Shown piece by piece: positions 32,751 to 41,961 of a DNA stretch of 64,000 nucleotides. This DNA is from Anaerotruncus colihominis (GTDB lineage: Bacteria > Bacillota > Clostridia > Oscillospirales > Ruminococcaceae). Location of the stretch: assembly GCA_025146135.1 (NCBI GenBank), contig CP102255.1, forward strand, positions 2,418,001-2,482,000. Reading direction: 5' to 3'. A program made the translations under genes and the position numbers. Each line of letters begins with the position of its first letter. Positions within the stretch are counted from its first letter, which is position 1. The notes under the pieces were generated by a model. It worked only from the letters and a program-made list of their open reading frames with translations. It had not been told where the DNA came from and made no database searches.

Positions 32751-34361
32751 TTATTTCAGTTCGACAGGCACGTCCAGCTCGCTCGCCCTTTTGAGCATCC
32801 CTTCCAGCGGGTCTGACGGCGCGGCGGCAGGCGCGTACTTGTCGGGGTTATACGGTCCAAGGTTATATTTATGCCCTGTGACTGCCAAAATCGCGTCGCG
32901 CAGGCTCTCCTTCGCGGCGATGCTGGTGCGCAAAAGCGTGCGGAACAGCTCATTTTGGCAGTCGATCAGCATCATTTCGCCATGCACAAACGCCCGTGAA
33001 TCGTTCATCGCGCCGCGCAAAGCCGCATTGATCTTTGCAAGCTCCTCCAATACGCGCGCCCAATCGCCGAACGGCGTCACCTGTGCCACGCCGGCCGCCG
33101 GTTTCGGCTTCGAAGCGGCTGCGGCGGATACCGGCTTCGCACTGTCCTTTGGCGGCGCCGTTGCCGCCCCGGACGCTTCCGGCTGCGCTGGCGGCGCGGC
33201 CGGCGCCTGTGCGGCGCCAAGACGCGCCGCCTTCTCCAGCTTTTCCAGACGGTCCAGCACGCCCTCCAGGCCGCCGCCCATGCGCTCGTCGCACAGGCGG
33301 ACAATCGCCATCTCCAGCTCCGTGCGTTTAAACGCCGTGCGCGTCAGGCTCGTCGCGGCGTCCTGCAAAACGCCGAGCGCATACATGATCGCACCGAGCG
33401 AAATACCGCCAGCCTGCGTGCGCAGACGCTCCAAATCTTCCGGCGTGCCCTGCACAAGATCGTCCGCCTCACGAACCGTTTTGACAATCATCAAATTGCG
33501 GTAATGGCCGATCATCTGTTCGCACAAACGCGAAAAATCGCACGACTGTTCGCTCAGGCGCCCGACGACCAAAAGCGCCGCCGCCGGGTCGCGCGCGATC
33601 GCCGCATCGGCGATTTCAAACAGATGCGACTGCCCGGCCAGGCCGGCTGCCTGCGTCACCGCCTGCACGGTGATGTCTGTTCCAAACGAAGCGCACAGAT
33701 CGAGCAGAGAAAGCGCGTCGCGCATACCCCCGTCCGACAGGCGCGCGATCAGAAGCGCCGCGTCGTCCGCAAGGGAAAACGACTCCTGTTCCGCGATATA
33801 AAGAAGTCTGTCCGCGATGACGCGCGAACGGATGCGGTGGAAATCGAACCGCTGGCAGCGCGAAAGGATGGTCGGCAGCACCTTGTGGATTTCCGTGGTA
33901 GCCAGGATAAACACGACGTGCTCCGGCGGTTCCTCCAGGATTTTCAGCAGGGCGTTGACCGCGCCCTGTGAAAGCATGTGGCATTCGTCGAGAATATATA
34001 CGCGGTATTTGACGACGGAAGGGAGAAAATACGCCTCCTCACGGAGCTGGCGGATGTTGTCGACGCCGTTGTTGCTCGCGGCGTCGATCTCCACCACGTC
34101 GAGCACCGAACCGTCGTCAATGCCGCGGCAGGCGGCGCATTCGTTGCACGGGTTGCCGTCGACGGGCCGCTCGCAGTTGACCGCCTTTGCAACAATTTTC
34201 GAACAGGTCGTCTTGCCGGTCCCGCGTGAACCGGTAAACAGGTATGCATGCGAAAACTTTCCCGCGGCCACCTCGTTTTTCAGCGTGGCGGTAATATGCT
34301 CCTGCCCGACCACGTCGTCGAACGTTTTCGGCCGCCACTTGCGGTAAAGCGCCTGATACAT
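32751..34361 (-). CDS. dnaX: DNA polymerase III subunit gamma/tau
   Basis: 536 residues from ATG 34361; the GTG at 34370 is part of GGAGGTG. RKWRPKTFDDVVGQEHI, Walker A GSRGTGKTT, zinc site CNECAAC and YILDECHMLS with the LATTEIHKVLPTILSRCQ sensor are present. The C-terminal part after an Ala/Pro linker (about residues 380-440) is tau-specific. It loads the sliding clamp. I saw no frameshift signal for a separate gamma form. Confidence 0.95.
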   Translation of the reverse strand: MYQALYRKWRPKTFDDVVGQEHITATLKNEVAAGKFSHAYLFTGSRGTGKTTCSKIVAKAVNCERPVDGNPCNECAACRGIDDGSVLDVVEIDAASNNGVDNIRQLREEAYFLPSVVKYRVYILDECHMLSQGAVNALLKILEEPPEHVVFILATTEIHKVLPTILSRCQRFDFHRIRSRVIADRLLYIAEQESFSLADDAALLIARLSDGGMRDALSLLDLCASFGTDITVQAVTQAAGLAGQSHLFEIADAAIARDPAAALLVVGRLSEQSCDFSRLCEQMIGHYRNLMIVKTVREADDLVQGTPEDLERLRTQAGGISLGAIMYALGVLQDAATSLTRTAFKRTELEMAIVRLCDERMGGGLEGVLDRLEKLEKAARLGAAQAPAAPPAQPEASGAATAPPKDSAKPVSAAAASKPKPAAGVAQVTPFGDWARVLEELAKINAALRGAMNDSRAFVHGEMMLIDCQNELFRTLLRTSIAAKESLRDAILAVTGHKYNLGPYNPDKYAPAAAPSDPLEGMLKRASELDVPVELK

Positions 34362-34386
34362 CGTTTTCACCTCCCTGCCGGCAATA

Positions 34387-34549
34387 AGAACCTGTATTCA
34401 CAGCCGTTTAACGCTGTCTGGACGGGGATTTTGCACCCGCTTTGCGTTAAATTTTCTTGCCGGGCGGCAGCCCGCCTGCGAAAATTTGCCTTGACCGGGT
34501 GCAAAATCCCTCGTCTGTCCAGCATTCCCCGGCTGTAAATACAGGTTCT
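34387..34549 (-). repeat. 163-nt imperfect palindrome between SRP RNA and dnaX
   Basis: The two ends match as inverted repeats: AGAACCTGTATTCACAGCCG (34387-34406) against the reverse complement of 34530-34549 with one mismatch. Inner arms also pair (GGGATTTTGCACCCG with CGGGTGCAAAATCCC; AAATTTTC with GAAAATTT), leaving a small GC-rich tip. As RNA it would be one long hairpin in the dnaX leader. It could be a MITE-like repeat element. No ORF is credible. Confidence 0.8.
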
Positions 34550-34553
34550 AAAA

Positions 34554-34693
34554 GTGTGTGCCCACATATGCGGGCATGCAGATTACCTGCGGCGCACATC
34601 ACAAACCGCTTAATGCTGCTCGGTTCCCCGCCTGACATGGTTCACGGCGCTCTGTCGCACAGGACCCGCATACCCGCATGTCTGGGCACACAC
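34554..34693 (-). ncRNA. ffs: Signal recognition particle RNA
   Basis: About 140 nt closed by an 11-bp helix (34554-34564 with 34683-34693). On the minus strand it contains GTGAACCATGTCAGG and GGGGAACCGAGCAGCATTAA, the conserved helix 8 region that binds Ffh. SRP RNA next to dnaX is a known arrangement in Bacillota. Exact ends are estimated. Confidence 0.88.
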
Positions 34694-34807
34694 CGGTCAT
34701 GCTCTTATTTCAGATACTCACAGATTATACCATACGCAATTGCAAATTTCAACTGTTTTTCACCAGGCCGCATCCGTGTACGGGCCGCATACAGATGCGG
34801 TAAAGCG

Positions 34808-35674
34808 TCACCGCTGCTTTGCATAGAAAAACAGCGCGACCGTCCCCGGGCCGGAATGCGCGCCGATCGTCGGGCCGACATAGCTGATGCTGTAGTCGCG
34901 CAGCCCAAAGCGTTTGCACACCTCGTCAGCCACAAACTGCGCGTCCTCAATACAGTCGCCGTGGCTGATGGCGAAACGGCCGCACCGCGCGCGGTCCATC
35001 TGGCGCGCCATTCCCTCGACGAGCGCAAGCAGCGACTGCCTGCGCCCGCGCACCTTGCCTGTCGGGATCAGCCGGCCCTCGTCGTCCACATGCAGCACCG
35101 GTTTGATGCCCAGCATGGTGCCAACAAGCGCCGTCGCCGCGGAAACGCGTCCGCCCCGGCGCAGATGATTGAGGTCGTCGACCGTGAACAGATGCGCCTG
35201 GTGCGGGATATCCTCACGTATGCGCGCCGCATTCTCCTCAAGCGGCAGGCCCTGCTCCTTGTAATCGACGGCGCGCGCGACCAGCATCCCCTGTCCCGCG
35301 GACGCAGCGAGCGAATCGATCACGACGACGCGGCGCTTTGGATACTTTGCCTCAAGCTCCTGTGCGGCGACGCGCACGCTGTTATACGTACCGGAAAGCG
35401 CGGAGGAAAACATGATGCATAATAGGTCGTTGCCGTGTTTGAGCTGCTCCTCAAGCTGCGCGCGCGCCTCCTCGACATTGACCTGCGCCGTGATCGGCAT
35501 CTTCCCTGCGCGCATCATATCATAAAACGCGTGCCGGGAAAGCGCGGGATCGTTGCAGCGATAGGTGCTGCCGTCGATCGTATACGTAAGCTCAAGCTCC
35601 AAAATCTGATTTTCAGCCGCAAATCCCGGCACCAGATCGGCATTTGAATCGGTCACAATGATATATGCACTCAT
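34808..35674 (-). CDS. DegV-family fatty-acid-binding protein
   Basis: 288 residues from ATG 35674 with GAGGGG upstream. YIIVTDSNADLVPG, CIMFSSALSGTYNSV, IDSLAASAGQGMLV and LNHLRRGGRVSAATA are the four DegV signatures, followed by LGIKPVL. DegV/FakB proteins present fatty acids to a kinase for phospholipid synthesis. The kinase FakA is not in this window. Confidence 0.92.
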   Translation of the reverse strand: MSAYIIVTDSNADLVPGFAAENQILELELTYTIDGSTYRCNDPALSRHAFYDMMRAGKMPITAQVNVEEARAQLEEQLKHGNDLLCIMFSSALSGTYNSVRVAAQELEAKYPKRRVVVIDSLAASAGQGMLVARAVDYKEQGLPLEENAARIREDIPHQAHLFTVDDLNHLRRGGRVSAATALVGTMLGIKPVLHVDDEGRLIPTGKVRGRRQSLLALVEGMARQMDRARCGRFAISHGDCIEDAQFVADEVCKRFGLRDYSISYVGPTIGAHSGPGTVALFFYAKQR

Positions 35675-35789
35675 ACAGCGTATCCCCTCACAGGTTGTCA
35701 TCCAAACGCGCCCCGCGTCTGGAGTTGTCGGAACTATGAACCGGTATCACCGGTTATTATACCGCTTTTGCCGCGCGATTACAAGCGGG

Positions 35790-37403
35790 TTACATCTCGC
35801 GCAGCAGGATTTCGTCTGCAATCTCCTTAAAGATCGGCGCGGCCGTGTCGGAACCGGACTCGCCGCCCTCCACCAGCACAACGATCGCATATTTGGGCGT
35901 CTCAGCCGGAAAATAACCGGCAAACCATGCGTGTACGATCTCGCTGTCCTCCTCGCCCGGCGTTTCATAAACGCCGGTCTGCGCCGAGGCCGTTTTGCCG
36001 CCGGCTGTTCCAAACGAGGGCTTTGCCTTTACGCCGCTGCCCTCCTCAACGTTTGAAACGAGGCATTCGCGCAGGATATCGGAAGTTCGCTTGGAAAACA
36101 CCTGACTCGGCGCGTATGCGGCCGTATGCTCGTAATAGGTCTTTCCATCGTCGGTGAATCCCTCCACCAAACGCGGCGTCACAGCATAACCGCCGTTTGC
36201 GACGGTGCAGATCATCTGCGCCACCTGGATCGGCGTGGCGGTCAGGGAACCCTGGCCAAACGAAAAGTTGGCCACGGCCGTATCAAGCGACAGCTCCGCG
36301 TCATCCGGCAGCGTTCCGCTTTGCGTTTTGATATCGTCTGTAAACTGGGCCGCACGCGAAAAGCCGATTTCACGCGCCATCGACGCGATGCGCTTTCCGC
36401 CCACGCGCAGCCCGAGATCGATGAAAAACGGGTTGCAGGACACCTCGATGGCCTTCTGCAAATCGATTTCACCGTGCCCGTTGCGCCAGTGGCAATAAAA
36501 TATATGGCCGTCGACATCTTCATAGCCCTTGCAGGTATACGGCGTATAGCGGCCGTAGCCGCTCTCCAAAGCGGCGGCAGCCACGACAAGCTTAAAGGTG
36601 GAACCGACGCTGTACTGCGAAAACGCCCGGTTGACAAACGGTCCGTCCGGATTGTGCAGGCTGTCCGCAAGGTTGTTGGCATCATAGGCGGGCATGGAGA
36701 CAGACGCCTTGATGTCGCCCGTTTCGACGTCCATCACAACAGCCGCCCCCTTTTTGACGTCCTTCATCGCCCGCTGCGCCGCGCGCTGGATATCCGCGTC
36801 AATTGTGAGCGCCACGCCGCCTTCGCTTTTATAGTTGTCCTGCACGATCTCCGGCGCGCCGAGCGAAAGCGACCTGCCCGCCGCGTCGAGCGTATAGCGC
36901 AGCTTGAGGCTGCCGTCGTATTGGCGCAGCAAATCGTCATACGCCATTTCTATGCCGGCGACGCCGCTTGTCTTTTCCGGATTGAGATAACCGATGATAT
37001 GCGGCGCGAGTTGGTCGTCCGCATACCGCTGTACCGCCTCAAACATTTCAACACCGCGTGAATAAACTTCATGGCCGTCAAGCTCCATCAGATACGGCTT
37101 GGTCTGCCCCTCGTCGGGCAACGGCGCGTCAAGCCCTTTTTCACGCGCTTCCGTCAGCGCGGTAAACGCCTCGGGCGACGGCTGTATCGCGGCTACCAGA
37201 TGCGTCTTTTCGCCAACAAGCGGACGTAGCTTGCAATCGTAGATAATCCCGCGCGTGTCGTCCACGCCGAGTACAAACGCGCTCTGCGTATTGGCCGCAG
37301 ACGAAAGCGTCTCCCCCATTGAAAGCGCATACATACGGCAAAGCATTCCTGTAAAAATCAGCACCAAAACAATATAAATCCCAGCAGCTCGTCTGCCCAA
37401 CAA
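35790..37403 (-). CDS. Class B penicillin-binding protein (transpeptidase)
   Basis: 537 residues from TTG 37403 (GAGGAG about 10 nt upstream). One N-terminal membrane helix (about 8-25), a dimerisation domain, then the transpeptidase with STFK at 268-271, SCN at 321-323 and GGKTASAQ near 467-474 (KTA instead of the usual KTG). It cross-links peptidoglycan outside the membrane. The short N-terminal part resembles stand-alone PBP2/SpoVD-like forms; the exact role (elongation, division or sporulation) is not clear. Confidence 0.88.
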   Translation of the reverse strand: MLGRRAAGIYIVLVLIFTGMLCRMYALSMGETLSSAANTQSAFVLGVDDTRGIIYDCKLRPLVGEKTHLVAAIQPSPEAFTALTEAREKGLDAPLPDEGQTKPYLMELDGHEVYSRGVEMFEAVQRYADDQLAPHIIGYLNPEKTSGVAGIEMAYDDLLRQYDGSLKLRYTLDAAGRSLSLGAPEIVQDNYKSEGGVALTIDADIQRAAQRAMKDVKKGAAVVMDVETGDIKASVSMPAYDANNLADSLHNPDGPFVNRAFSQYSVGSTFKLVVAAAALESGYGRYTPYTCKGYEDVDGHIFYCHWRNGHGEIDLQKAIEVSCNPFFIDLGLRVGGKRIASMAREIGFSRAAQFTDDIKTQSGTLPDDAELSLDTAVANFSFGQGSLTATPIQVAQMICTVANGGYAVTPRLVEGFTDDGKTYYEHTAAYAPSQVFSKRTSDILRECLVSNVEEGSGVKAKPSFGTAGGKTASAQTGVYETPGEEDSEIVHAWFAGYFPAETPKYAIVVLVEGGESGSDTAAPIFKEIADEILLREM

Positions 37404-37498
37404 ACGGCAACTCCTCGCTTTCCTGCAAAATCGCTTTCCTTATTGTTGGCAGCCGCAGGCCGGATTTATACAGCCGAACTGCAATCGCCCGACAGCGC

Positions 37499-37530
37499 GA
37501 GGGACGCCGCGAAAAAACACGGCGTCCCTC
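37499..37530. repeat. Inverted repeat upstream of the PBP gene
   Basis: GAGGGACGCCG (37499-37509) pairs with CGGCGTCCCTC (37520-37530). No T run follows on the plus strand. It may end the XRE transcript on the minus strand or be a stable RNA hairpin. Confidence 0.4.
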
Positions 37531-37624
37531 GTGACGGATGCGTAGCTGCTGACAAACAAAGCGCCGCAAAAAGCCAAGACAATGCTTTGGGGAGGCGGCT
37601 TTGCCATCAGCCCCAACGTATGGA

Positions 37625-37864
37625 TTATATACCCGGATGTTCCCTGTGGGGTTGTGGATCATCCGTGAGGCCAAGAATATAGTCGACGCTTGTGTCATAA
37701 AGCTTTGCAAGCGCGATCAGGACATGCGTCGGAATGTCGCGGTACCCGCGTTCATAGCGGTAATACTGCGGCTGGCTCATTCCAAGATATGTGCTCACAT
37801 CTTTCTGTGTCAGGTCATGGTCGATGCGCAAATCATACAGCCTTCTGTAATAATTTGACGTCAT
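37625..37864 (-). CDS. XRE-family regulator 1
   Basis: 79 residues. HTH helices are in DHDLTQKDVSTYLGMSQPQY followed by YRYERGYRDIPTHVLIALA; the end YDTSVDYILGLTDDPQPH is typical of small clostridial XRE proteins. Paralogous to the next gene. A consensus promoter just upstream points away on the opposite strand, so it probably controls that promoter. Confidence 0.85.
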   Translation of the reverse strand: MTSNYYRRLYDLRIDHDLTQKDVSTYLGMSQPQYYRYERGYRDIPTHVLIALAKLYDTSVDYILGLTDDPQPHREHPGI

Positions 37865-37896
37865 TGTTCGCCTCCCAATCCAACTGTTCAGTTCTA

Positions 37897-37925
37897 TTGA
37901 CAGTTTATCAAGGAAGACGTATAAT
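37897..37925 (+). promoter_or_regulatory. Consensus promoter divergent from XRE regulator 1
   Basis: TTGACA (37897-37902), 17-bp spacer, TATAAT (37920-37925). It reads rightward, antisense to the second XRE gene. Its surroundings align with the promoter at 38226, supporting module duplication. Confidence 0.75.
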
Positions 37926-37968
37926 TATTTTAATAATAACCATTCGGTTATAAGCCTTCAAGGGCGCC

Positions 37969-38202
37969 TCATCGCTGTGGGGGCGATGGATTGTCCGTGC
38001 GTCCCACCAGGTAATCCACGCTTGTCCCATACAGATCCGCAAGCGCGATCAGCACTGGCGTTGGTATATCCCGGTATCCCTTTTCATACAGAAAATACTG
38101 TTGCTTGGACATACCCAACCGCTTTCCGATATCGGCCTGCGAATAGTCATGATCCTCCCGCAATTCGCGCAGGCGCCTGTAATAGTTCAGCTCCATTTGC
38201 AC
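37969..38202 (-). CDS. XRE-family regulator 2
   Basis: 77 residues. DHDYSQADIGKRLGMSKQQY is the HTH and YGTSVDYLVGRTDNPSPP the family end; more than half of the residues match regulator 1. Divergent from the small acidic gene at 38306, whose promoter lies in the shared gap, so it is the likely repressor of that gene. Confidence 0.85.
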   Translation of the reverse strand: MQMELNYYRRLRELREDHDYSQADIGKRLGMSKQQYFLYEKGYRDIPTPVLIALADLYGTSVDYLVGRTDNPSPPQR

Positions 38203-38225
38203 GACCTCGTAACGATAAGTTTACA

Positions 38226-38254
38226 TTGACAGTCTAGCAAATGGAGCGTATTAT
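38226..38254 (+). promoter_or_regulatory. Promoter for the small acidic gene with nearby palindrome
   Basis: TTGACA (38226-38231), 17-bp spacer, TATTAT (38249-38254). Downstream, TTTGAAT and ATTCAAA (38273-38290) form an inverted repeat touching the ribosome site, a possible operator or RNA hairpin. Confidence 0.75.
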
Positions 38255-38305
38255 ATACGTATACGTCATCCATTTGAATGACGATTCAAAGAGGAGCAGT
38301 ACATC

Positions 38306-38512
38306 ATGAACAGCAAGCAGCGTTATTACCGTATCTTCAATGAATACCTCGACGAAATCAATCATCTTGTCTCAGTCATCCGCAAAGCCGAGTCACGCTA
38401 TGTCGAAGGCGATCTTCCGGACGATTCCCTGTATAACGAGCTTTGTGAGTACCTTCTCGATGAATTGGATATTTCGGTCGATCATCTTGACGAGGTTCGC
38501 GTAACAGTGTGA
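38306..38512 (+). CDS. Small acidic protein of unknown function
   Basis: 68 residues, GAGGAG upstream of the ATG. Mostly helical and strongly acidic (YVEGDLPDDSLYNELCEYLL). No family recognised. It is paired with a divergent XRE gene, a layout seen four times in this window, so it may be the regulated partner in an XRE switch. Confidence 0.65.
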   Translation: MNSKQRYYRIFNEYLDEINHLVSVIRKAESRYVEGDLPDDSLYNELCEYLLDELDISVDHLDEVRVTV

Positions 38513-38527
38513 GAGGAGAGAAAACTG

Positions 38528-38562
38528 AAAAGGGCGGCCTGCCGGAGCAGGCCGCCCTTTTT
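38528..38562. terminator. Bidirectional terminator
   Basis: GGGCGGCCTGC and GCAGGCCGCCC pair with A-rich and T-rich flanks, serving the small acidic gene and galU, which converge here. Confidence 0.9.
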
Positions 38563-38588
38563 CGCTTTACCAAGCTGTTTTGCGCGGT

Positions 38589-39458
38589 TCACAGGGTTCG
38601 TGCAATCTCCCGCAGATATGAGCGAAAACCGCCCCCAATATCGGGATGGCTCAGGCCGACTTCGACAATCGCCTGCAGGATGCCAAGCTTGCTGCCCATA
38701 TCATAACGGGTACCCTCATATTCAATGCCCATCATGCCGCCATGGCGCGCAATGGTACGCATCGCGTCGGTCAACTGCACCTCACCGTTGCGGGAAGGCG
38801 GCGTGTGCTCGAGGATATCAAAAATATCCGGCGTCAGCACGCAGCGCCCAAGAATGGCGAAGTTGGAAATAATCTCCTCCGGCATCGGCTTTTCAATCAT
38901 GTCGAACACATCGTAAATATTGCCGCGCACCGCGTTAACGCCAAGCGTACAGTAGCTGGGCAGCAGCTCCCGCGCTACCTGCTTGATACCGACAACGCCC
39001 TTCCCAAACTCCTCATGCACGCCGATCAATTGGCCGACCGCGGGCTTGTCGGAAATAATAACGTCGTCTCCGTACAGCACTGCGAACGGCTCGTTGCCGA
39101 CAAAGGACTTCGCGCACCAGACCGCATGCCCCAGGCCGCGCGTCTCCTTCTGGCGGACATACTGGATGTTGCACAGACGCGCCAAGGCGACCACCTCGTC
39201 GTACAAATCCTGCTTGCCGGAGGAAAGAAGCTTTTCCTCCAGTTCCGGCGCATGATCGAAATGATCCTCAATCAGCGATTTGCCGCGGTTGGTAATAATC
39301 AGGATATCCTCGATCCCGCTTGCGACAGCCTCCTCCACGATATATTGGATAGCGGGCTTGTCCACAATCGGAAGCATCTCCTTGGGAACGGCCTTGGATG
39401 CGGGTAGCACACGCGTACCCAATCCGGCGGCGGGAATGACTGCCTTGCGAACTTTCAT
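38589..39458 (-). CDS. galU: UTP-glucose-1-phosphate uridylyltransferase
   Basis: 289 residues from ATG 39458 with GGAGG upstream. KAVIPAAGLGTRVLPASKAV is the nucleotide-binding loop, followed by KPAIQYIVEEAVASGIEDIL and FAVLYGDDVI. It makes UDP-glucose for surface polymers and glycolipids. Full length. Confidence 0.95.
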   Translation of the reverse strand: MKVRKAVIPAAGLGTRVLPASKAVPKEMLPIVDKPAIQYIVEEAVASGIEDILIITNRGKSLIEDHFDHAPELEEKLLSSGKQDLYDEVVALARLCNIQYVRQKETRGLGHAVWCAKSFVGNEPFAVLYGDDVIISDKPAVGQLIGVHEEFGKGVVGIKQVARELLPSYCTLGVNAVRGNIYDVFDMIEKPMPEEIISNFAILGRCVLTPDIFDILEHTPPSRNGEVQLTDAMRTIARHGGMMGIEYEGTRYDMGSKLGILQAIVEVGLSHPDIGGGFRSYLREIARTL

Positions 39459-39512
39459 AGTAACCCTCCGACTGACAGGCCCGTCATCGCGCACGCAGAC
39501 GACGGGCCTTAT

Positions 39513-40532
39513 TTATTGCATCATCGCCATCATCATGACCATGTAGACGCCAAAGTATACGACCACACATCCAACCGCTGCAATTACGACAATGGCGCGG
39601 TTGGTCCTGCCGTAATGCGCCAGTGCCTGTGTGTAGCGGTTGTCGTTGAACCCGCCGGGCGACTGCTCGTAACGCGCATGGATTTTGCGCACATTTTTCA
39701 GCACGTGGCGCATGTACAGCCGGTTGGCAAAGCATGCGAATACAACCCCCGCAGCCAGCAACACAAAGCGCATATAGTACATCGCACTGTACGCCCACAG
39801 GTGCTCTGTCGGCGCAAACAGATTAAACACGTTAAAGCCGTTGAGAATATCCTCCATATGCGAAAGAACAAACCGGATTGTTTCCGGCAAAACAAACAGC
39901 GTCGGGATCTGTGAAGCCGCCAAAAGGCCGAGCAAAATAGCGCCGATGCCGTACATCTTGCGGTAAAAGAAATAAAAGAAGTTAAAAAACAGCGCGCAGA
40001 AATTGATGGTAAAGCCGCTGCGTCCGGCGATCTGCTTAAACCTGGGCAAAAAATACTGGGAATTTTCGCCGACATACAGCGCGATATCGCGCGCTGAGAC
40101 GCCTTCGATTTCCTCTGCCGGGTCCAGGCCGCCAAACGCGGACGTATACGGATTCGCCTGCGGACCGCCCGGCCGGCCGAACGGCGCCTGCGCACCAAAG
40201 GGCGTCTGTCCAAACGGAGCCTGCCCGCCAAAATCCGGCGCAGACTGCCGGCTTAAGGGCGCGCCGCACTTCTGGCAGAAGATTCCCGTCGCCGGATTTT
40301 TCGCGCCGCATGCCGGGCAGACAGCCGCATCCGGCTCCTGGGCGTTCTCCTCGCGTTCGGGGGGCTGCCAGGTATGTCCGTCGATATGCAGCTCCGCCAG
40401 GGCGCAATGTCCCAACCTGCTGTAGCATTCACGATGGTGCGGCGCGCCGCAGACCGGACAGACGACAATGTCGTCGTTGTCCGTGAACCGCTTATTGCAC
40501 ACAGGGCAGCGCGCGCCTGTATAATTTGCCAA
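39513..40532 (-). CDS. RING/zinc-ribbon membrane protein
   Basis: 339 residues from TTG 40532, where AGGATCAGGGG precedes; the frame runs further to 40598 but with no ribosome site. CPVCNKRFTDNDDIVVCPVC followed by GAPHHRECY is a prokaryotic RING-like finger, and CPACGAKN...FCQKCGAPL is a zinc ribbon. A Gly/Pro/Phe-rich linker leads to three or four membrane helices (from about residue 185). Proteins like this are common in Clostridia; function unknown. Confidence 0.75.
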   Translation of the reverse strand: MANYTGARCPVCNKRFTDNDDIVVCPVCGAPHHRECYSRLGHCALAELHIDGHTWQPPEREENAQEPDAAVCPACGAKNPATGIFCQKCGAPLSRQSAPDFGGQAPFGQTPFGAQAPFGRPGGPQANPYTSAFGGLDPAEEIEGVSARDIALYVGENSQYFLPRFKQIAGRSGFTINFCALFFNFFYFFYRKMYGIGAILLGLLAASQIPTLFVLPETIRFVLSHMEDILNGFNVFNLFAPTEHLWAYSAMYYMRFVLLAAGVVFACFANRLYMRHVLKNVRKIHARYEQSPGGFNDNRYTQALAHYGRTNRAIVVIAAVGCVVVYFGVYMVMMMAMMQ

Positions 40533-40554
40533 GAAATCAACCCCTGATCCTTTG

Positions 40555-40571
40555 GGACCCGCGCGGTCCCG
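40555..40571. repeat. Inverted repeat upstream of the RING protein gene
   Basis: GGGACC and GGTCCC flank CGCGC. It lies just before the proposed ribosome site and may be an RNA hairpin. Confidence 0.4.
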
Positions 40572-40833
40572 CATTACTTCTAATGTGTTATCATACAAAG
40601 AAACCTGACGGAATTCAAGGGCATAATTATGAATTTTTCGTGTAAATACGCTGATCTGCCGCTTTTAAACGCAGTATGGAGCATATGAATCCGCATCCTG
40701 AATTTAAGATTATCTTTACTTAAACGGGAAAAAATACTATAATATATGCTGACAATATGTGCCTGCTTTTCGGTTTGCGGACTGCGCCCGTCCGGCACGC
40801 ACCACACACCTCAGAAAGGATGGAACCTATTAT

Positions 40834-41958
40834 ATGCTGCAATTTGAGGAACTGCGTTTGCGCCTGGAAGCGCATCGCGCGGAGCTTGACGAATTTGCGC
40901 AGGCGATCGGATATGATGCTCTGCGCAGAAAGCTCGCCGAGCTGGAGGAGCAGACGACGGCTCCCGGATTCTGGAACGATGTAGAGCGTTCGCAGAAAAA
41001 CCAGCTTGAAACGGCGCGCGTCAGAGGCAAGCTGGAGGCCTGCGACAAGCTAAACGCCCTTTACGACGATACGCTCACGCTCATCGGGCTGGCGGACGAG
41101 GAAAACGACGAATCCGTCTATTCCGAGGCGCTGGCCGACGTGGAAAGGTTTGAGTCCGATCTTGAAACGCAGAAGCTCTCCACGCTGTTAACCGGTGAAT
41201 ACGACGCGAACAACGCCATTATGACCTTCCACGCGGGCGCGGGCGGTACCGAGGCGCAGGATTGGGCGCAGATGCTCTACCGCATGTATACGCGCTGGGC
41301 CGAGCGCCACGGCTTTACGTATAAAATTCTGGACTATCTCGACGGCGACGAGGCAGGGCTTAAAAGCGCCTCGATCCTGATTACCGGAGACAATGCTTAC
41401 GGCTTTCTGCGGTCCGAGGCCGGCGTGCACCGTCTTGTGCGTGTCTCTCCGTTCGACGCGTCCGGCCGCCGGCACACGTCGTTCGCTTCGGTCGAGGTGC
41501 TGCCGGAGCTGCCCGACGATCACTCCGTTGAAATCAATCCCGAGGACATCAAGATGGATGTGTTCCGCTCCTCCGGAGCCGGCGGGCAGCACATCAACAA
41601 AACCTCATCGGCCGTGCGCCTGACGCATATCCCGACCGGGATCGTCGTCTCGTGTCAAAATGAACGCAGCCAGTTTCAAAACCGCGAGATGTGTATGAAA
41701 ATGCTCACGGCAAAGCTTGTAGAAATCAAGGAACGCGAGCACCTGGCCAACATCAATGAGATCAAGGGCGAACAGATGCAGATCGCCTGGGGATCGCAGA
41801 TCCGTTCCTATGTTTTCATGCCGTATACGCTCGCTAAAGATCACCGCACCGGATTTGAAAGCGGCAATATTAACGCCGTTATGGACGGAGATCTCGACGG
41901 CTTTATCAACGCTTACCTCAAGGCCGCGAGTCTGGGGACGCTTGGAAAGGCGGAATAA
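40834..41958 (+). CDS. prfB: Peptide chain release factor 2, without programmed frameshift
   Basis: 374 residues from ATG 40834. The stop-codon motif SPF lies in RVSPFDASGRRHTSFASV, and GGQ in SSGAGGQHIN. It releases peptides at UGA and UAA. In many bacteria codon 26 is an in-frame UGA needing +1 frameshift; here the N-terminal coding sequence is uninterrupted, so that autoregulation is absent. Confidence 0.95.
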   Translation: MLQFEELRLRLEAHRAELDEFAQAIGYDALRRKLAELEEQTTAPGFWNDVERSQKNQLETARVRGKLEACDKLNALYDDTLTLIGLADEENDESVYSEALADVERFESDLETQKLSTLLTGEYDANNAIMTFHAGAGGTEAQDWAQMLYRMYTRWAERHGFTYKILDYLDGDEAGLKSASILITGDNAYGFLRSEAGVHRLVRVSPFDASGRRHTSFASVEVLPELPDDHSVEINPEDIKMDVFRSSGAGGQHINKTSSAVRLTHIPTGIVVSCQNERSQFQNREMCMKMLTAKLVEIKEREHLANINEIKGEQMQIAWGSQIRSYVFMPYTLAKDHRTGFESGNINAVMDGDLDGFINAYLKAASLGTLGKAE

Positions 41959-41961
41959 ATC

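Noticed and set aside
32751-34361. Programmed frameshift in dnaX
   Set aside because: I found no run such as A-AAA-AAG followed by a short -1 end, so only the full-length product is called.
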